From Phil1 sp964487565 (lineage in GTDB: Bacteria; Bacillota; Clostridia; Christensenellales; CAG-138), in assembly GCA_964487565.1 (NCBI GenBank), contig CAZARN010000007.1, forward strand, positions 1-64,000: 64,000 nt of DNA. The letters are read 5' to 3'. The position numbers and the translations under genes were made by a program. The notes under the pieces are model-generated. The model was not told the DNA's origin. It ran no database searches and was given only the letters and a program-made list of their open reading frames with translations. The number at the start of each line of letters is the position of its first letter. Position 1 is the first letter of the stretch. Positions 33,909 through 42,593 of this stretch are shown piece after piece.

Positions 33909-33936
33909 TTGAAGATACATAATCGCGCTATATAAT
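33909..33936 (+). promoter_or_regulatory. Promoter of htrA
   Basis: Plus strand: -35 TTGAAG (33909-33914), 16-base spacer, -10 TATAAT (33931-33936). The leader of about 58 bases contains AAAGGAG before the ATG at 34001. Confidence 0.72.
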
Positions 33937-34000
33937 CGCATCATCAAAACAAAAGAAAGCGCATTCGGTTGCGCATGACTCGGAAAGGAGAATAAATATC

Positions 34001-35479
34001 ATGGAAAACAACAACTGGAAATGGTATGAGGAGAATTCCTCCGCAAATACCGGCAGCACCGCCGGGAACGATCAGCCCTCGCAGCAGCCCAACTGCTACA
34101 CGCAGTCTGTTGGTGCGCAGCAGGGACCCGTGAACGAATACGGCGCGAATTATGCCCCGCAGCAGCCGCAATATACGGCCCAGCCGCCCGTACAGCCGCC
34201 CGTGCAGCCGCCTTATGGAGAAAATCAGCCCAAGCATGAAAGCAAAAAGCGCTTCGGCTGGGGCGCGCTCATCGCATGTATGCTTGTGATGGCGCTCATC
34301 GCCGGTCTTGCCGGCGCCGGCATCGCGTCCCTCATGAACGACAAGGCCGATGCTTCGGACACGCCGACACAGTCGGCCGACAAGGGCGGCGTAATACTCG
34401 ACGAGGATGCCGTCGGCGGCGAGACCGCCGCGCCCGAAACGACGGACGGCGCTTCGTCTTCCTCCGCGGGCTCAGCCCATGCCGGCGCATCCTCCGGTAT
34501 AACGCTCGGCAGCACATGGACCGCAGAGGACGACATCACCGATATGCTGCAGAGCTGCATGAGCAGCGTTGTCGGTATAGACATAATCAGTGAGGTATCA
34601 GGCGGCTCATACTGGTACGGCGCCTCCGGTTCATCCGAACAGACGACCGGCAGCGGCAGCGGCGTTATCATCACCCCCGACGGATATATCGCGACCTGCA
34701 ACCATGTCGTGTCCGGCGCAAGCAAGATAATCGTGTATCTCCAGGACGGCACCGAATATGAAGCGAGCGTCGTCGGCGCGGACACGATGACCGATCTTGC
34801 AGTGATCAAAATCGATGCGACCGGTCTGCCCGCGGCTTCAGTCGGCTCCTCAGGCGACGCCCTCATCGGCGACACTGTTTACGCCATCGGCAATCCTCTC
34901 GGCGCGCTTGCTTCAAGCGTATCCGACGGCATAATCAGCGGTCTCGACAGGCTGGTCACGGTTGAGGATGTCGAAATGACCCTCATGCAGACAAACGCTG
35001 CCGTGAACCCCGGCAATTCTGGCGGCGGCCTGTTCAACAGCCGCGGCGAGCTTATCGGCATCGTCAACGCCAAGGCCACAGGCGAAAACGTTGAAGGCAT
35101 AGGCTTTGCGATACCTCTTGATTCCGCACTGCCGATACTTTCGGATCTCATGGATCTCGGTTATGTGAGCGGCAGACCGTATCTCGGCATAACCCCGCAG
35201 GATGTTTATCTGTCAAGCGGTTCCCGCAACTACTTCGGATACTCCAACTATGAGACCCGCGCGCAGGTTTATGCGATCGAATCCGGAAGCTCCGCCGAAA
35301 AGGGCGGCATGCAGGTGGGCGACGTCATACTTACCTTTGACGGTAAAGACGTGTACGGCTCCTCCAACCTTTCGGAAATAATGTATGAATACAGCATCGG
35401 CGATACGGTGATAATAACCGTACTGCGCGACAACCAGCAACTCAGCCTTACCGTCACCCTCGGCGCACGCGAAAGCTGA
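34001..35479 (+). CDS. htrA: HtrA-type membrane serine protease
   Basis: Quality-control protease acting outside the membrane. The 492-residue protein has a long Gln/Pro/Asn-rich cytoplasmic tail (1-80, with PVQPP repeats), one membrane helix (about 86-110), a Ser/Thr/Asp-rich linker, the trypsin-like domain with H235 (CNHVV), D265 (TDLAVIK) and S340 (GNSGGG), and one C-terminal PDZ domain (about 395-490). The triad is complete. Clostridia commonly carry such single-PDZ forms. It is monocistronic between a terminator and a bidirectional terminator. Confidence 0.95.
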   Translation: MENNNWKWYEENSSANTGSTAGNDQPSQQPNCYTQSVGAQQGPVNEYGANYAPQQPQYTAQPPVQPPVQPPYGENQPKHESKKRFGWGALIACMLVMALIAGLAGAGIASLMNDKADASDTPTQSADKGGVILDEDAVGGETAAPETTDGASSSSAGSAHAGASSGITLGSTWTAEDDITDMLQSCMSSVVGIDIISEVSGGSYWYGASGSSEQTTGSGSGVIITPDGYIATCNHVVSGASKIIVYLQDGTEYEASVVGADTMTDLAVIKIDATGLPAASVGSSGDALIGDTVYAIGNPLGALASSVSDGIISGLDRLVTVEDVEMTLMQTNAAVNPGNSGGGLFNSRGELIGIVNAKATGENVEGIGFAIPLDSALPILSDLMDLGYVSGRPYLGITPQDVYLSSGSRNYFGYSNYETRAQVYAIESGSSAEKGGMQVGDVILTFDGKDVYGSSNLSEIMYEYSIGDTVIITVLRDNQQLSLTVTLGARES

Positions 35480-35572
35480 AAATCCTTAATGAGGTCAAAC
35501 GCTGCGGGCAAACCCGCCGCTTGACATACCCCCCATCCATCCGGACTGTACCGTCCCCAACTGTACAGCCGC

Positions 35573-35601
35573 AAAAAAGAGCGGAACCTCCGCTCTTTTT
35601 T
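35573..35601. terminator. Bidirectional terminator between htrA and the heptad-repeat gene
   Basis: AAAAAAGAGCGGA (35573-35585) pairs perfectly with TCCGCTCTTTTTT (35589-35601) around a three-base loop. Each strand ends in six T, so it can serve both convergent genes. Confidence 0.92.
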
Positions 35602-35618
35602 GTTGTATGTCGATCAAA

Positions 35619-37499
35619 TCATTCAAACAAGCCCTTTATCGTCTCCCACGCGCCGGAGAACCACGCGCCGATGCTTTCGAAGAAAGAAGGATCCGTCTCA
35701 TCCTCCGCGGCGGGTTGTTCTGTTTCATCGGGAACGCCTGTCGGCAAAATCGGTTCCGGTGCAACGATCTCATCCGTTGTGAGCATGAACTGCACCGTGT
35801 CCCCTACGGACGGAGAAGTGCAGGTGAAAGAATTATAGCCTTCGGACAAGGTCAGAAGCGCATCCTTTCTTGAAAGCGAAACCTCTATCTTATCTGTTTC
35901 ATCCGTTATGTTTTGAAGGCCCTCCTCGCTGAGCGCCTTGAGGCCGTCGGTAAGCGCGTTCAGACCGCGCACGAGCGCTTTTGCGCCCTTCATGAGCGCT
36001 TCACTGTTCTCATCAAGCTTTGCGAGGCCCTGCGCAAGCTCCGCAAGCCCCTTTGCAAGCGTGTTCATTGAGCGTGAAAGCGTTGCGGCCGCATAATCAA
36101 GCGTGTTCGCGCCTTGTTCAAGACTGTCCACACCGGATCTGAGCTCATTGAGCTGAGCGATCATATCCCGCACCTGCGCTGTTGCAAGAATCGCGTTGCG
36201 TATGGCGATCACATTCTCATCGCTCAGCTGTATATTCATATTGTCAAGATCGATGCCTGCGATCACGGCATCGACCACGGCGGCGCGAAGCGTGTCGTCG
36301 GGGATGCTGCTCTTGAGCTGTTCATCAAGCGACGTCCTTATCTGCTGCTTTATCTCATCCGCATATGAGTGCACGAAACCGTTCACCATATCTTCGACAG
36401 CGTTCTTCGTCGCCTCGTCCACGGGCGCGTTCGGGTCGGTAAGATCGTTCACGATGTCAACGGCCTCATCCACCCCGCCGGAGAGTTTTGATATGCCTTC
36501 GGCAAGCTGCGATATGCCGCCCGAAAGCTCTCCGAGCGCGTCGGCCAGCCTGCCCGCCCCGTCCGACGCTTCGCCCGCCCCCTGTGCCGATTGCGAAACG
36601 CCATCCGTGTATACTTCAAGTCCGTCGTAAAAATCGCCCGCGCCGTAATACAGCTTCCTTGAGCCTTTGTACAGCGCCGACGATGCGGCGCTTATCTCAT
36701 CAAGCGCGCTCATAAGCCCCTGGATATCATCGATGCCCGAAAGGTCGTTTTCGTCGATTATCCCCGTCATGCCTATGAACATCATGGAGTCGAGCGCAAA
36801 ATCCTCAGCGTTTGCCTCCACGGAAAAACTGTCCTTTATGCGTTCGCTTCCGGTCACGCCGAGACTTGTCGCAAGACCCGGCAACAGTACGGAAAGCACG
36901 GTTATCCGGCCGGCCTGCGCCGAAAGTTTCGCCCCGTCGGCCTCCACGGCCGTGAAGGAATCGCCGAGCGTCATCATCACGATAACGGAAAACGGAACAT
37001 AAAGCTCCATCATCTCACCGTCAACATCGGCCCTGCGCAGGAGATTGTTTGTCGTGTGGACCTCGATGCGCACTTTGCCGCTTTTGCCCGCAATATCCTC
37101 CGGCGCGATTTCTTCCCCGTCGAGGAAATATCTGATCTTCACGGAGAACGGCAGCGTGCCTGAAGCCGTACCCTGATAGCATACGTCCTCGCCGCCTGCC
37201 TTGAATGTTATTGTCTCTCCTTCGATCACCGGCGCCTCGCTGCCTGTGATGTTCTTGATATCGGTCAGCGTTGTATGATCGCTCACGGTGTCAAGCCCGT
37301 CGGGATTGCTTATGTAAACGCTCGAAACCATTTCTCTCGGCGTGCCGTCCGCCTCCGCGCTTATATAAACCGTCTCGCCCCGCGTGCAGCCGTCCTCCGC
37401 CTCATCCGCGAGGGCAACGCTCATCACGATGCCCACAATGAACACCGCCGCGAACAAAAGTGCAATTATCAGGCAGAACAGCCTGAATTTTCTGCTCAT
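35619..37499 (-). CDS. Secreted heptad-repeat protein linked to an ABC exporter
   Basis: A 626-residue protein with an N-terminal membrane segment (about 7-31) that could be a signal anchor. The rest should be extracellular. It has long runs of the L-x-x-G heptad pattern (LADALGELSGGISQLAEG and similar, about 280-345 and 455-530), as in YhgE/Pip-type proteins. The C-terminal multi-helix domain of YhgE is absent; instead there is a Pro/Glu-rich stretch and a short amphipathic end (WFSGAWETIKGLFE). It follows the ABC permease by 28 bases, so it may act as an outer adaptor of that transporter. Substrate unknown. Confidence 0.8.
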   Translation of the reverse strand: MSRKFRLFCLIIALLFAAVFIVGIVMSVALADEAEDGCTRGETVYISAEADGTPREMVSSVYISNPDGLDTVSDHTTLTDIKNITGSEAPVIEGETITFKAGGEDVCYQGTASGTLPFSVKIRYFLDGEEIAPEDIAGKSGKVRIEVHTTNNLLRRADVDGEMMELYVPFSVIVMMTLGDSFTAVEADGAKLSAQAGRITVLSVLLPGLATSLGVTGSERIKDSFSVEANAEDFALDSMMFIGMTGIIDENDLSGIDDIQGLMSALDEISAASSALYKGSRKLYYGAGDFYDGLEVYTDGVSQSAQGAGEASDGAGRLADALGELSGGISQLAEGISKLSGGVDEAVDIVNDLTDPNAPVDEATKNAVEDMVNGFVHSYADEIKQQIRTSLDEQLKSSIPDDTLRAAVVDAVIAGIDLDNMNIQLSDENVIAIRNAILATAQVRDMIAQLNELRSGVDSLEQGANTLDYAAATLSRSMNTLAKGLAELAQGLAKLDENSEALMKGAKALVRGLNALTDGLKALSEEGLQNITDETDKIEVSLSRKDALLTLSEGYNSFTCTSPSVGDTVQFMLTTDEIVAPEPILPTGVPDETEQPAAEDETDPSFFESIGAWFSGAWETIKGLFE

Positions 37500-37527
37500 T
37501 TCGATTTACCTCCTTCGTCCCTGCTCT

Positions 37528-40032
37528 TCATTCCGCGCTCTTGAGGGACTCGACCATATCTATCGAGCGAACCTTACGCCTCATCATGAGGTTGACCATC
37601 ATCGAAAAAACGATCGTAAGCACAAATGAATACACATAGCTCATCACATCCACGCTGCGCACAAACATCACCATATCCACCTCGCACGTTCTTATCACGA
37701 ACGCATGCATGAATTTGCCGAACACCAGCCCCGCCGCCGCGCCTATCACGGCAAGCGCGTTGTTCTCCCTGAATACGTAGTCATACATTTCTTTATCATA
37801 AAAGCCCAGCACGCGCAATGTCGCAAGCTCACGCATTCGCTCGCCTATGTTTATATTCGTCAGATTCAGCATAACGACAAATGTCAGCATCGCGGAGCCG
37901 AGGATGAGCACCAGCACGATATAATTCAGTATGCTCAGCGAGTCATAGACCGAATTATATATGCTCGACACCGTGCGCACGGTATACATCCTTTTGTCTT
38001 TGAGGAAGGCTGAGGTTACCAGATCCTTTTCTTCTTTGCCCTCCTGCGTCAGCGCGCTCATGAAGCCGTTGTACTGCATCTGTTTGCCGTAAACCTGCTC
38101 ATAATACGCGGCTGTCATATAGACATAGTGATAAACGTAGTTTTCTGTGATCGCCGAGACCCTGACCTCAGATTCCTGCGTGCCGCTGTAAAGCGTGAGC
38201 GTGTCCCCCGGGGCGAGCGAATAAGTTTCAGCAAGCTTTTCGGTCACGACAACGCCGTCATCAGTAAGCTCCACAGGCTGCCCGTGATAAACGAGCTCAA
38301 TCTTTCCCTCAAGAGCTGTCGCGTCCGTCACGCCCAGCACATGCACGTTGCCGGTGTGCGCTCCATCCCTGCCTGCGTCGCATATGTTATCATAACAGTA
38401 CATCGTGTTTTCAACATAGCGTGCGGCTTCATTGCCGTTCACAAGCTCCTCAATATCCGCAAGCGGCATCGGATCATAGGCATATGCCTGAATATCCATC
38501 AGCCACAGCTCGCCGAACTGAACGTCAATAATACCGAATATAGAAGTTTTAAGCCCGAAGCCCGTCACAAGCAGGGCGCAGCTTCCGGCAATGCCGATCA
38601 CGCTCATAAAGAAGCGCTTTTTATACCTGAACAGATTGCGCACGGTGACTTTGGCTGTAAAATTGAGTCGTTTCCAGATAAACCCTATCTTCTCAAGGAA
38701 AACGCGCTTGCCGGCCTTTGGCGCTTTCGGTCGCATGAGTGTTGACGGTACTTCCGTAAGTGCCGCCCATGAAGCTGAAAGCGTGGCTGCGCCCGTGCAA
38801 AACGCCATCGCGGCGATCGCTACAAAAGCGATGTCCGCCCTGTACGGCGTCGCAAAATCAGGCATCCTGTACATAATGGAATATGCGGAAAGTATGACCG
38901 TCGGGAAAAGCTTAAAGCCCACCACAGCGCCGAAAAATCCGCCAAGCACGCAGGCGCTCATCGCATAGAAGGCGTATTTGGCGATTATCGTTGCGCTGCC
39001 GTAACCGAGCGCCTTTAAGGTGCCCATCTCTATGCGCTGTTCCTCAACCATCCTCGTCATTGTTGTAAGGCAGACAAGCGCGGCCACGATGAAGAATATG
39101 AGCGGGAAAACATCGCCCACGGCGGCGATCCTGTTTGTATTTTCCGAATAATCGTCATAACCCGGATTGACCGAGCGCGTTTTCACATACCAGGTCCCGC
39201 TTGTGGTCGCAGCATAATCCTCTATACCGTATGCAACCTCGTTGACAAGGGCCTTGTACTCATCCGAAAACGCGGAAAGTCCGTTCTTCCCCGACACGAC
39301 AATATCAGCCCTTGTGTAAACCGTGGAAAGCAGGCCGATTATCGGCAGTTTGGTCCCAAGGCTGTTCACGGCGTTTCCCGAAGCGTAAACGAACCCGTCG
39401 CTGCTGCCGTTGCCTATCGTGCTGGCGCCGCGCTCGAACATGCTGATATACTTCGGCGAATACACAAAACCCGTTATTCGCAAAGTACACGTCCCCCCGG
39501 AGGCTGTGAAGGTCGCCTTCTCCCCAAGCTCAATGCCAAGTTCCGCCGCAAGCGATGCGTCCATCACCGCTTCCGTATCATTCACCGGCAGCCGGCCGTC
39601 TGTGAGCGTGAGTATATCCATATCATAATCCGGGCTTTGATCGATATTGAAACTCGGAAACATATCCATAAGCGAACCGTATTCGGGTTTCTCCTCGATC
39701 GGCAGCGACAGCAGGCGGACGTTGGAGTCAAGACCTGTTGCCGTCTTCATCATCGCATCGGCAAAAAGGCCCGGCCGCACGGCTTCCACTCCGTCAAGCT
39801 TGCGCAGCGCCCTGATATCCGCCTCCGTGAGGCCCGAGGTTGACATTACCGTTATATCGGCAAGATTTCCGTCGTCAAAAAGGTTGTCCGCCGCGTCCTT
39901 CATGTCCGGACTTGCCGCGCGGATGCCGACAAAAAACGCAACGCCAAGCGCGCAGATCGAGAATATGGAAAGAAATCTCGTGAGCGTTTTGCGTATTTCT
40001 CTGATGAAGTTTTTGAAAAGCGGCCTTCGCAT
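37528..40032 (-). CDS. FtsX-like ABC transporter permease
   Basis: A large permease of 834 residues. Seen: a first helix (about 20-42), an outer domain of about 250 residues, a three-helix FtsX core (about 305-425), a further helix near 480, a second outer domain, and a final three-helix FtsX core (about 700-820). This duplicated layout is typical of MacB/LolE-like exporters in Bacillota. It starts directly after the ATPase stop and is followed by the heptad-repeat protein. Likely roles include peptide or lipid export or mechanotransmission; none can be chosen from sequence. Confidence 0.9.
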   Translation of the reverse strand: MRRPLFKNFIREIRKTLTRFLSIFSICALGVAFFVGIRAASPDMKDAADNLFDDGNLADITVMSTSGLTEADIRALRKLDGVEAVRPGLFADAMMKTATGLDSNVRLLSLPIEEKPEYGSLMDMFPSFNIDQSPDYDMDILTLTDGRLPVNDTEAVMDASLAAELGIELGEKATFTASGGTCTLRITGFVYSPKYISMFERGASTIGNGSSDGFVYASGNAVNSLGTKLPIIGLLSTVYTRADIVVSGKNGLSAFSDEYKALVNEVAYGIEDYAATTSGTWYVKTRSVNPGYDDYSENTNRIAAVGDVFPLIFFIVAALVCLTTMTRMVEEQRIEMGTLKALGYGSATIIAKYAFYAMSACVLGGFFGAVVGFKLFPTVILSAYSIMYRMPDFATPYRADIAFVAIAAMAFCTGAATLSASWAALTEVPSTLMRPKAPKAGKRVFLEKIGFIWKRLNFTAKVTVRNLFRYKKRFFMSVIGIAGSCALLVTGFGLKTSIFGIIDVQFGELWLMDIQAYAYDPMPLADIEELVNGNEAARYVENTMYCYDNICDAGRDGAHTGNVHVLGVTDATALEGKIELVYHGQPVELTDDGVVVTEKLAETYSLAPGDTLTLYSGTQESEVRVSAITENYVYHYVYMTAAYYEQVYGKQMQYNGFMSALTQEGKEEKDLVTSAFLKDKRMYTVRTVSSIYNSVYDSLSILNYIVLVLILGSAMLTFVVMLNLTNINIGERMRELATLRVLGFYDKEMYDYVFRENNALAVIGAAAGLVFGKFMHAFVIRTCEVDMVMFVRSVDVMSYVYSFVLTIVFSMMVNLMMRRKVRSIDMVESLKSAE

Positions 40033-40033
40033 C

Positions 40034-40735
40034 TTACCACTCGATCTCTTCCACAGGCGTCGGGTTCGGGTTCTTCTCCATCGAATCCACGGCTCCGTTC
40101 TTTATGTGGATTATCCTGTCGGCCATCGGCGCAATGGATGAATTGTGTGTGATAATGATCACCGTCATGCCCGCTTTCCGGCAGGTGTCCTGCAAAAGCT
40201 TCAGCACCTGCTTGCCCGTCTGATAATCGAGCGCGCCTGTCGGCTCATCGCAAAGCATGAGCTTGGGGTTCTTTGCGAGCGCCCTTGCGATAGCGACGCG
40301 CTGCTGCTCGCCGCCCGAAAGCTGCGCCGGAAAATTATCCAGTCTGCCGCCGAGACCGACCTCGCCGAGCACATCCTTCGCGGGCAGGGGGTCCGAACAT
40401 ATCTGCGAAGCAAGCTCAACGTTTTCAAGCGCGGTGAGATTTTGAACGAGGTTATAAAACTGGAACACGAAGCCCACCGTGTTTCGTCTGTATCCGGTGA
40501 GGCTTCGCCTGTCAAAGCGCTCGATATGCTCCCCGTCGAGCACGATCGAACCGTCGGTGCAGCTGTCCATCCCGCCGAGAATGTTCAGAAGGGTGGTCTT
40601 GCCCGCGCCGGACGGGCCGACGATCACGCAAAGTTCGCCCTTCTCCACCTCAAGCTCAACACCTGAAAGCGCCTTTATCGTTATCTCGCCCATGCGATAT
40701 TCTTTTTTCACGCCCGAAAGCGTTATGTATGCCAC
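40034..40735 (-). CDS. ABC transporter ATP-binding protein (MacB/LolD type)
   Basis: A 233-residue ATPase with Walker A GPSGAGKTTL (39-48), the Q-loop FQFYNLVQNLTALENV, signature LSGGEQQRVAIARAL, Walker B LMLCDEPTGALD, and the H-loop ITHNSSI. The LTALENV stretch and the D-E-P-T-G-A-L-D box are typical of the MacB/LolD family that works with FtsX-like permeases. The start is GTG, four bases after GGAGGTTGCC begins to fade, an acceptable spacing. First gene of a three-gene unit. Confidence 0.94.
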   Translation of the reverse strand: MAYITLSGVKKEYRMGEITIKALSGVELEVEKGELCVIVGPSGAGKTTLLNILGGMDSCTDGSIVLDGEHIERFDRRSLTGYRRNTVGFVFQFYNLVQNLTALENVELASQICSDPLPAKDVLGEVGLGGRLDNFPAQLSGGEQQRVAIARALAKNPKLMLCDEPTGALDYQTGKQVLKLLQDTCRKAGMTVIIITHNSSIAPMADRIIHIKNGAVDSMEKNPNPTPVEEIEW

Positions 40736-40845
40736 GGCAACCTCCGTTTTTTCGTGTTCAATCAGGTATATTCATCTGATATTACAGCATGCAAAGCCAC
40801 AAATCCATCGGAAAACACCGATTTCAAATATTTTTCACAAATGTA

Positions 40846-40854
40846 TGCTATAAT
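40846..40854 (+). promoter_or_regulatory. Extended -10 promoter of the MFS gene
   Basis: TGCTATAAT is an extended -10 box (TGN before TATAAT); no good -35 is seen. Transcription would begin near 40861, placing the GGAGG ribosome site at the very 5' end of the mRNA, about 11 bases before the ATG. Confidence 0.55.
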
Positions 40855-40871
40855 AGTTGCGGAGGTGGATC

Positions 40872-41951
40872 ATGAGACTTCAAAAAACCAGACTTTTCAT
40901 ATATTCCTTCTCCCATTTCGCGGTGGACATGTGCTGTTTCTTCGCGATATATTCAAGCGTTGTCAACAGCCCGGACGCCGCCGTTCTTATTTTGCTCTAC
41001 AATGCGCTTGCCTTCGGCCTTCAGGCGCCGCTCGGCGCTTTCGGGGACAGGCTTGACGATGTGCGTCCGCTGGCCGTGCTCGGCTGCGGACTTGTGGCGC
41101 TCGGCGTCATGGCAAAAAGCCTCGTGCTCGTCTGCACGGTGCTTATCGGCCTTGGAAACGCGCTTTTCCATGTCGGCGGCGCGCTTGCCTCGCTGCGGCA
41201 CAGGCCCGGCGACGCGCTTTATGCCGGCATATATGTCGCCCCCGGCGCGCTCGGTACAGCCGCCGGGCTGCTTTCAGCCTCATCCTCAACGCTCGGCGCC
41301 GGCTCCTGCCTTCTTCTTATGCTGATATGCGTCCTTTTGATGCTTGCCGCCGGCCCCGGACCCGCGCGCGGATGTGAAACCGTCAGCTCGCCGGCCGATT
41401 TGCCGTCCCTGCCGGCTTTCGCAGTACTTTTGTGCATATTGTCGATCGGCATACGTTCTTTCGCCGGGTTCAGCGCGGATACCATCGGCCTTGTGATGCT
41501 TGGCGGCGTCTGCGCATTCGGCGGCAAGCTTCTCGGCGGCGTGTTTGCAAGGAAGCGGCGCGTCGATGTGCTTGCGCTCGCGGGCGTTGGCGTCGGCGGT
41601 CTTATGATGGCTTTCTTCGGCGGCACAGGCGCAGTATATGCCGGCATACTGCTCTTCAATCTCGCCATGCCGCTCACCCTTTCGGCCGTGATGAAATCCC
41701 TGCCGGGTCACGAGGGGCTCGGCTTCGGGCTTACCACCCTTGCGCTGCTGCTGGGCTGGCTTCCGCTCATATGCTTTGATACCTCATGGACGGCCCCGTC
41801 GTGGCTCATGACCGCGCTCACGCTTGCCGCTGCGTTCATGCTGTTTTTCGCGCTCAAGCCGCGCTCCTCTGATGCAAAGCCGGTTTATGCCGATACGGAA
41901 GCTCAACAAAACAATAACACGGAGGTAAAACATGATGAAAATGATGCTTGA
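40872..41951 (+). CDS. Major facilitator superfamily transporter
   Basis: A 359-residue integral membrane protein with about ten to twelve hydrophobic segments and small-residue-rich helices. The loop GDRLDDVRPL after the second helix matches the MFS motif A position (G-D/x-x-x-D-R). HVGGALASLR and NALFHVGG recall the fosmidomycin-resistance-like MFS group. The ATG at 40872 has GGAGG six bases upstream; the TTG at 40857 precedes this site. The C-terminal tail is hydrophilic and is overlapped by the next small gene. Substrate unknown. Confidence 0.85.
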   Translation: MRLQKTRLFIYSFSHFAVDMCCFFAIYSSVVNSPDAAVLILLYNALAFGLQAPLGAFGDRLDDVRPLAVLGCGLVALGVMAKSLVLVCTVLIGLGNALFHVGGALASLRHRPGDALYAGIYVAPGALGTAAGLLSASSSTLGAGSCLLLMLICVLLMLAAGPGPARGCETVSSPADLPSLPAFAVLLCILSIGIRSFAGFSADTIGLVMLGGVCAFGGKLLGGVFARKRRVDVLALAGVGVGGLMMAFFGGTGAVYAGILLFNLAMPLTLSAVMKSLPGHEGLGFGLTTLALLLGWLPLICFDTSWTAPSWLMTALTLAAAFMLFFALKPRSSDAKPVYADTEAQQNNNTEVKHDENDA

Positions 41952-42090
41952 CGCTGCTTCCCCGCTTCTCATCGCTATACCGCTCGTGATAATCCTTCTC
42001 ATCATAGCGGTGATCGGCGTCGGAATTTTCGCACTGGTACGCTTTATCATCAAAAACAACAAAAATAAAAAACAGGAGGAGGAAAAATGA
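41932..42090 (+). CDS. 52-residue single-helix membrane protein
   Basis: A small frame, absent from a long-ORF search, that starts at an ATG with GGAGGTAAAAC upstream, inside the last 20 bases of the MFS gene. It encodes a short Met-rich start, one strong hydrophobic helix (about 11-37), then a basic KNNKNKK stretch and an EEE tail. The stop overlaps the next start as ATGA. Ribosome site, coupling and clean membrane topology support a real gene. Function unknown. Confidence 0.78.
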   Translation: MMKMMLDAASPLLIAIPLVIILLIIAVIGVGIFALVRFIIKNNKNKKQEEEK

Positions 42091-42236
42091 TTTTCGATCT
42101 GCTTTTTGACATCGCCGACGAGCCTTCGATAATCCCTTATACGACGGGGCCGGAGGCGTACATCATAATCGGCGTGGGCGTGGCGCTGCTTGCGCTCGTC
42201 GTTTTTCTTATCGTGAAGCTCGCAAAGAAAAAATAA
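42087..42236 (+). CDS. 49-residue single-helix membrane protein
   Basis: Starts by ATGA overlap with the 52-residue gene; CAGGAGGAGG is encoded in that gene's tail and serves as ribosome site. The acidic N-terminus (FDLLFDIADEP) is followed by one helix (about 25-43) and a KLAKKK end, so the C-terminus should face the cytoplasm. No homologue is recognised. It lies between two other membrane proteins on the same strand. Confidence 0.76.
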   Translation: MIFDLLFDIADEPSIIPYTTGPEAYIIIGVGVALLALVVFLIVKLAKKK

Positions 42237-42239
42237 GCC

Positions 42240-42593
42240 ATGACCGCGTTCATGACGGCGATCGCGTATTTTCTCGTCCCGCTCGCGCTCACCGCGGCGC
42301 TTGAAGCGATCGTGGGCCTTTGTTTTGGTTTGTCAAAAAAGGAGCAGCTCATGCTGCTCCTTATCAATTGCGTCACAAATCTTTCATTGAACCTGCTGCT
42401 TTATATATACGGTCTGCTGTTTTCATGCGGCGCTTCGATCGCAACATATGCGCTTGAGGTCGCTGTGGTTTTGACTGAATGGCGGCTGATGAAGGCATTT
42501 TCGCCCGGGCGAAAAAACGTTTTGCTCTTTTCCCTCGTTGCAAACGCATGTTCCTTCGGCTTCGGGCTTCTGCTCCAGCTCATCCTATCCTGA
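42240..42593 (+). CDS. 117-residue multi-helix membrane protein
   Basis: Begins three bases after the previous stop. It has about four hydrophobic segments (near 5-29, 36-62, 62-80, 94-115) with a KKEQ loop after the first. Nothing identifies a family. The last 14 bases overlap, tail to tail, with the propeller gene on the other strand. Together with the two microproteins it forms a tail to the MFS gene. Confidence 0.7.
   Translation: MTAFMTAIAYFLVPLALTAALEAIVGLCFGLSKKEQLMLLLINCVTNLSLNLLLYIYGLLFSCGASIATYALEVAVVLTEWRLMKAFSPGRKNVLLFSLVANACSFGFGLLLQLILS

Noticed and set aside
34150..34215. CAG/CCG-rich short repeats in the htrA start as a tandem repeat locus
   Set aside because: They encode a short PVQPP repeat in a low-complexity cytoplasmic tail, common in such proteases, with only three imperfect units.
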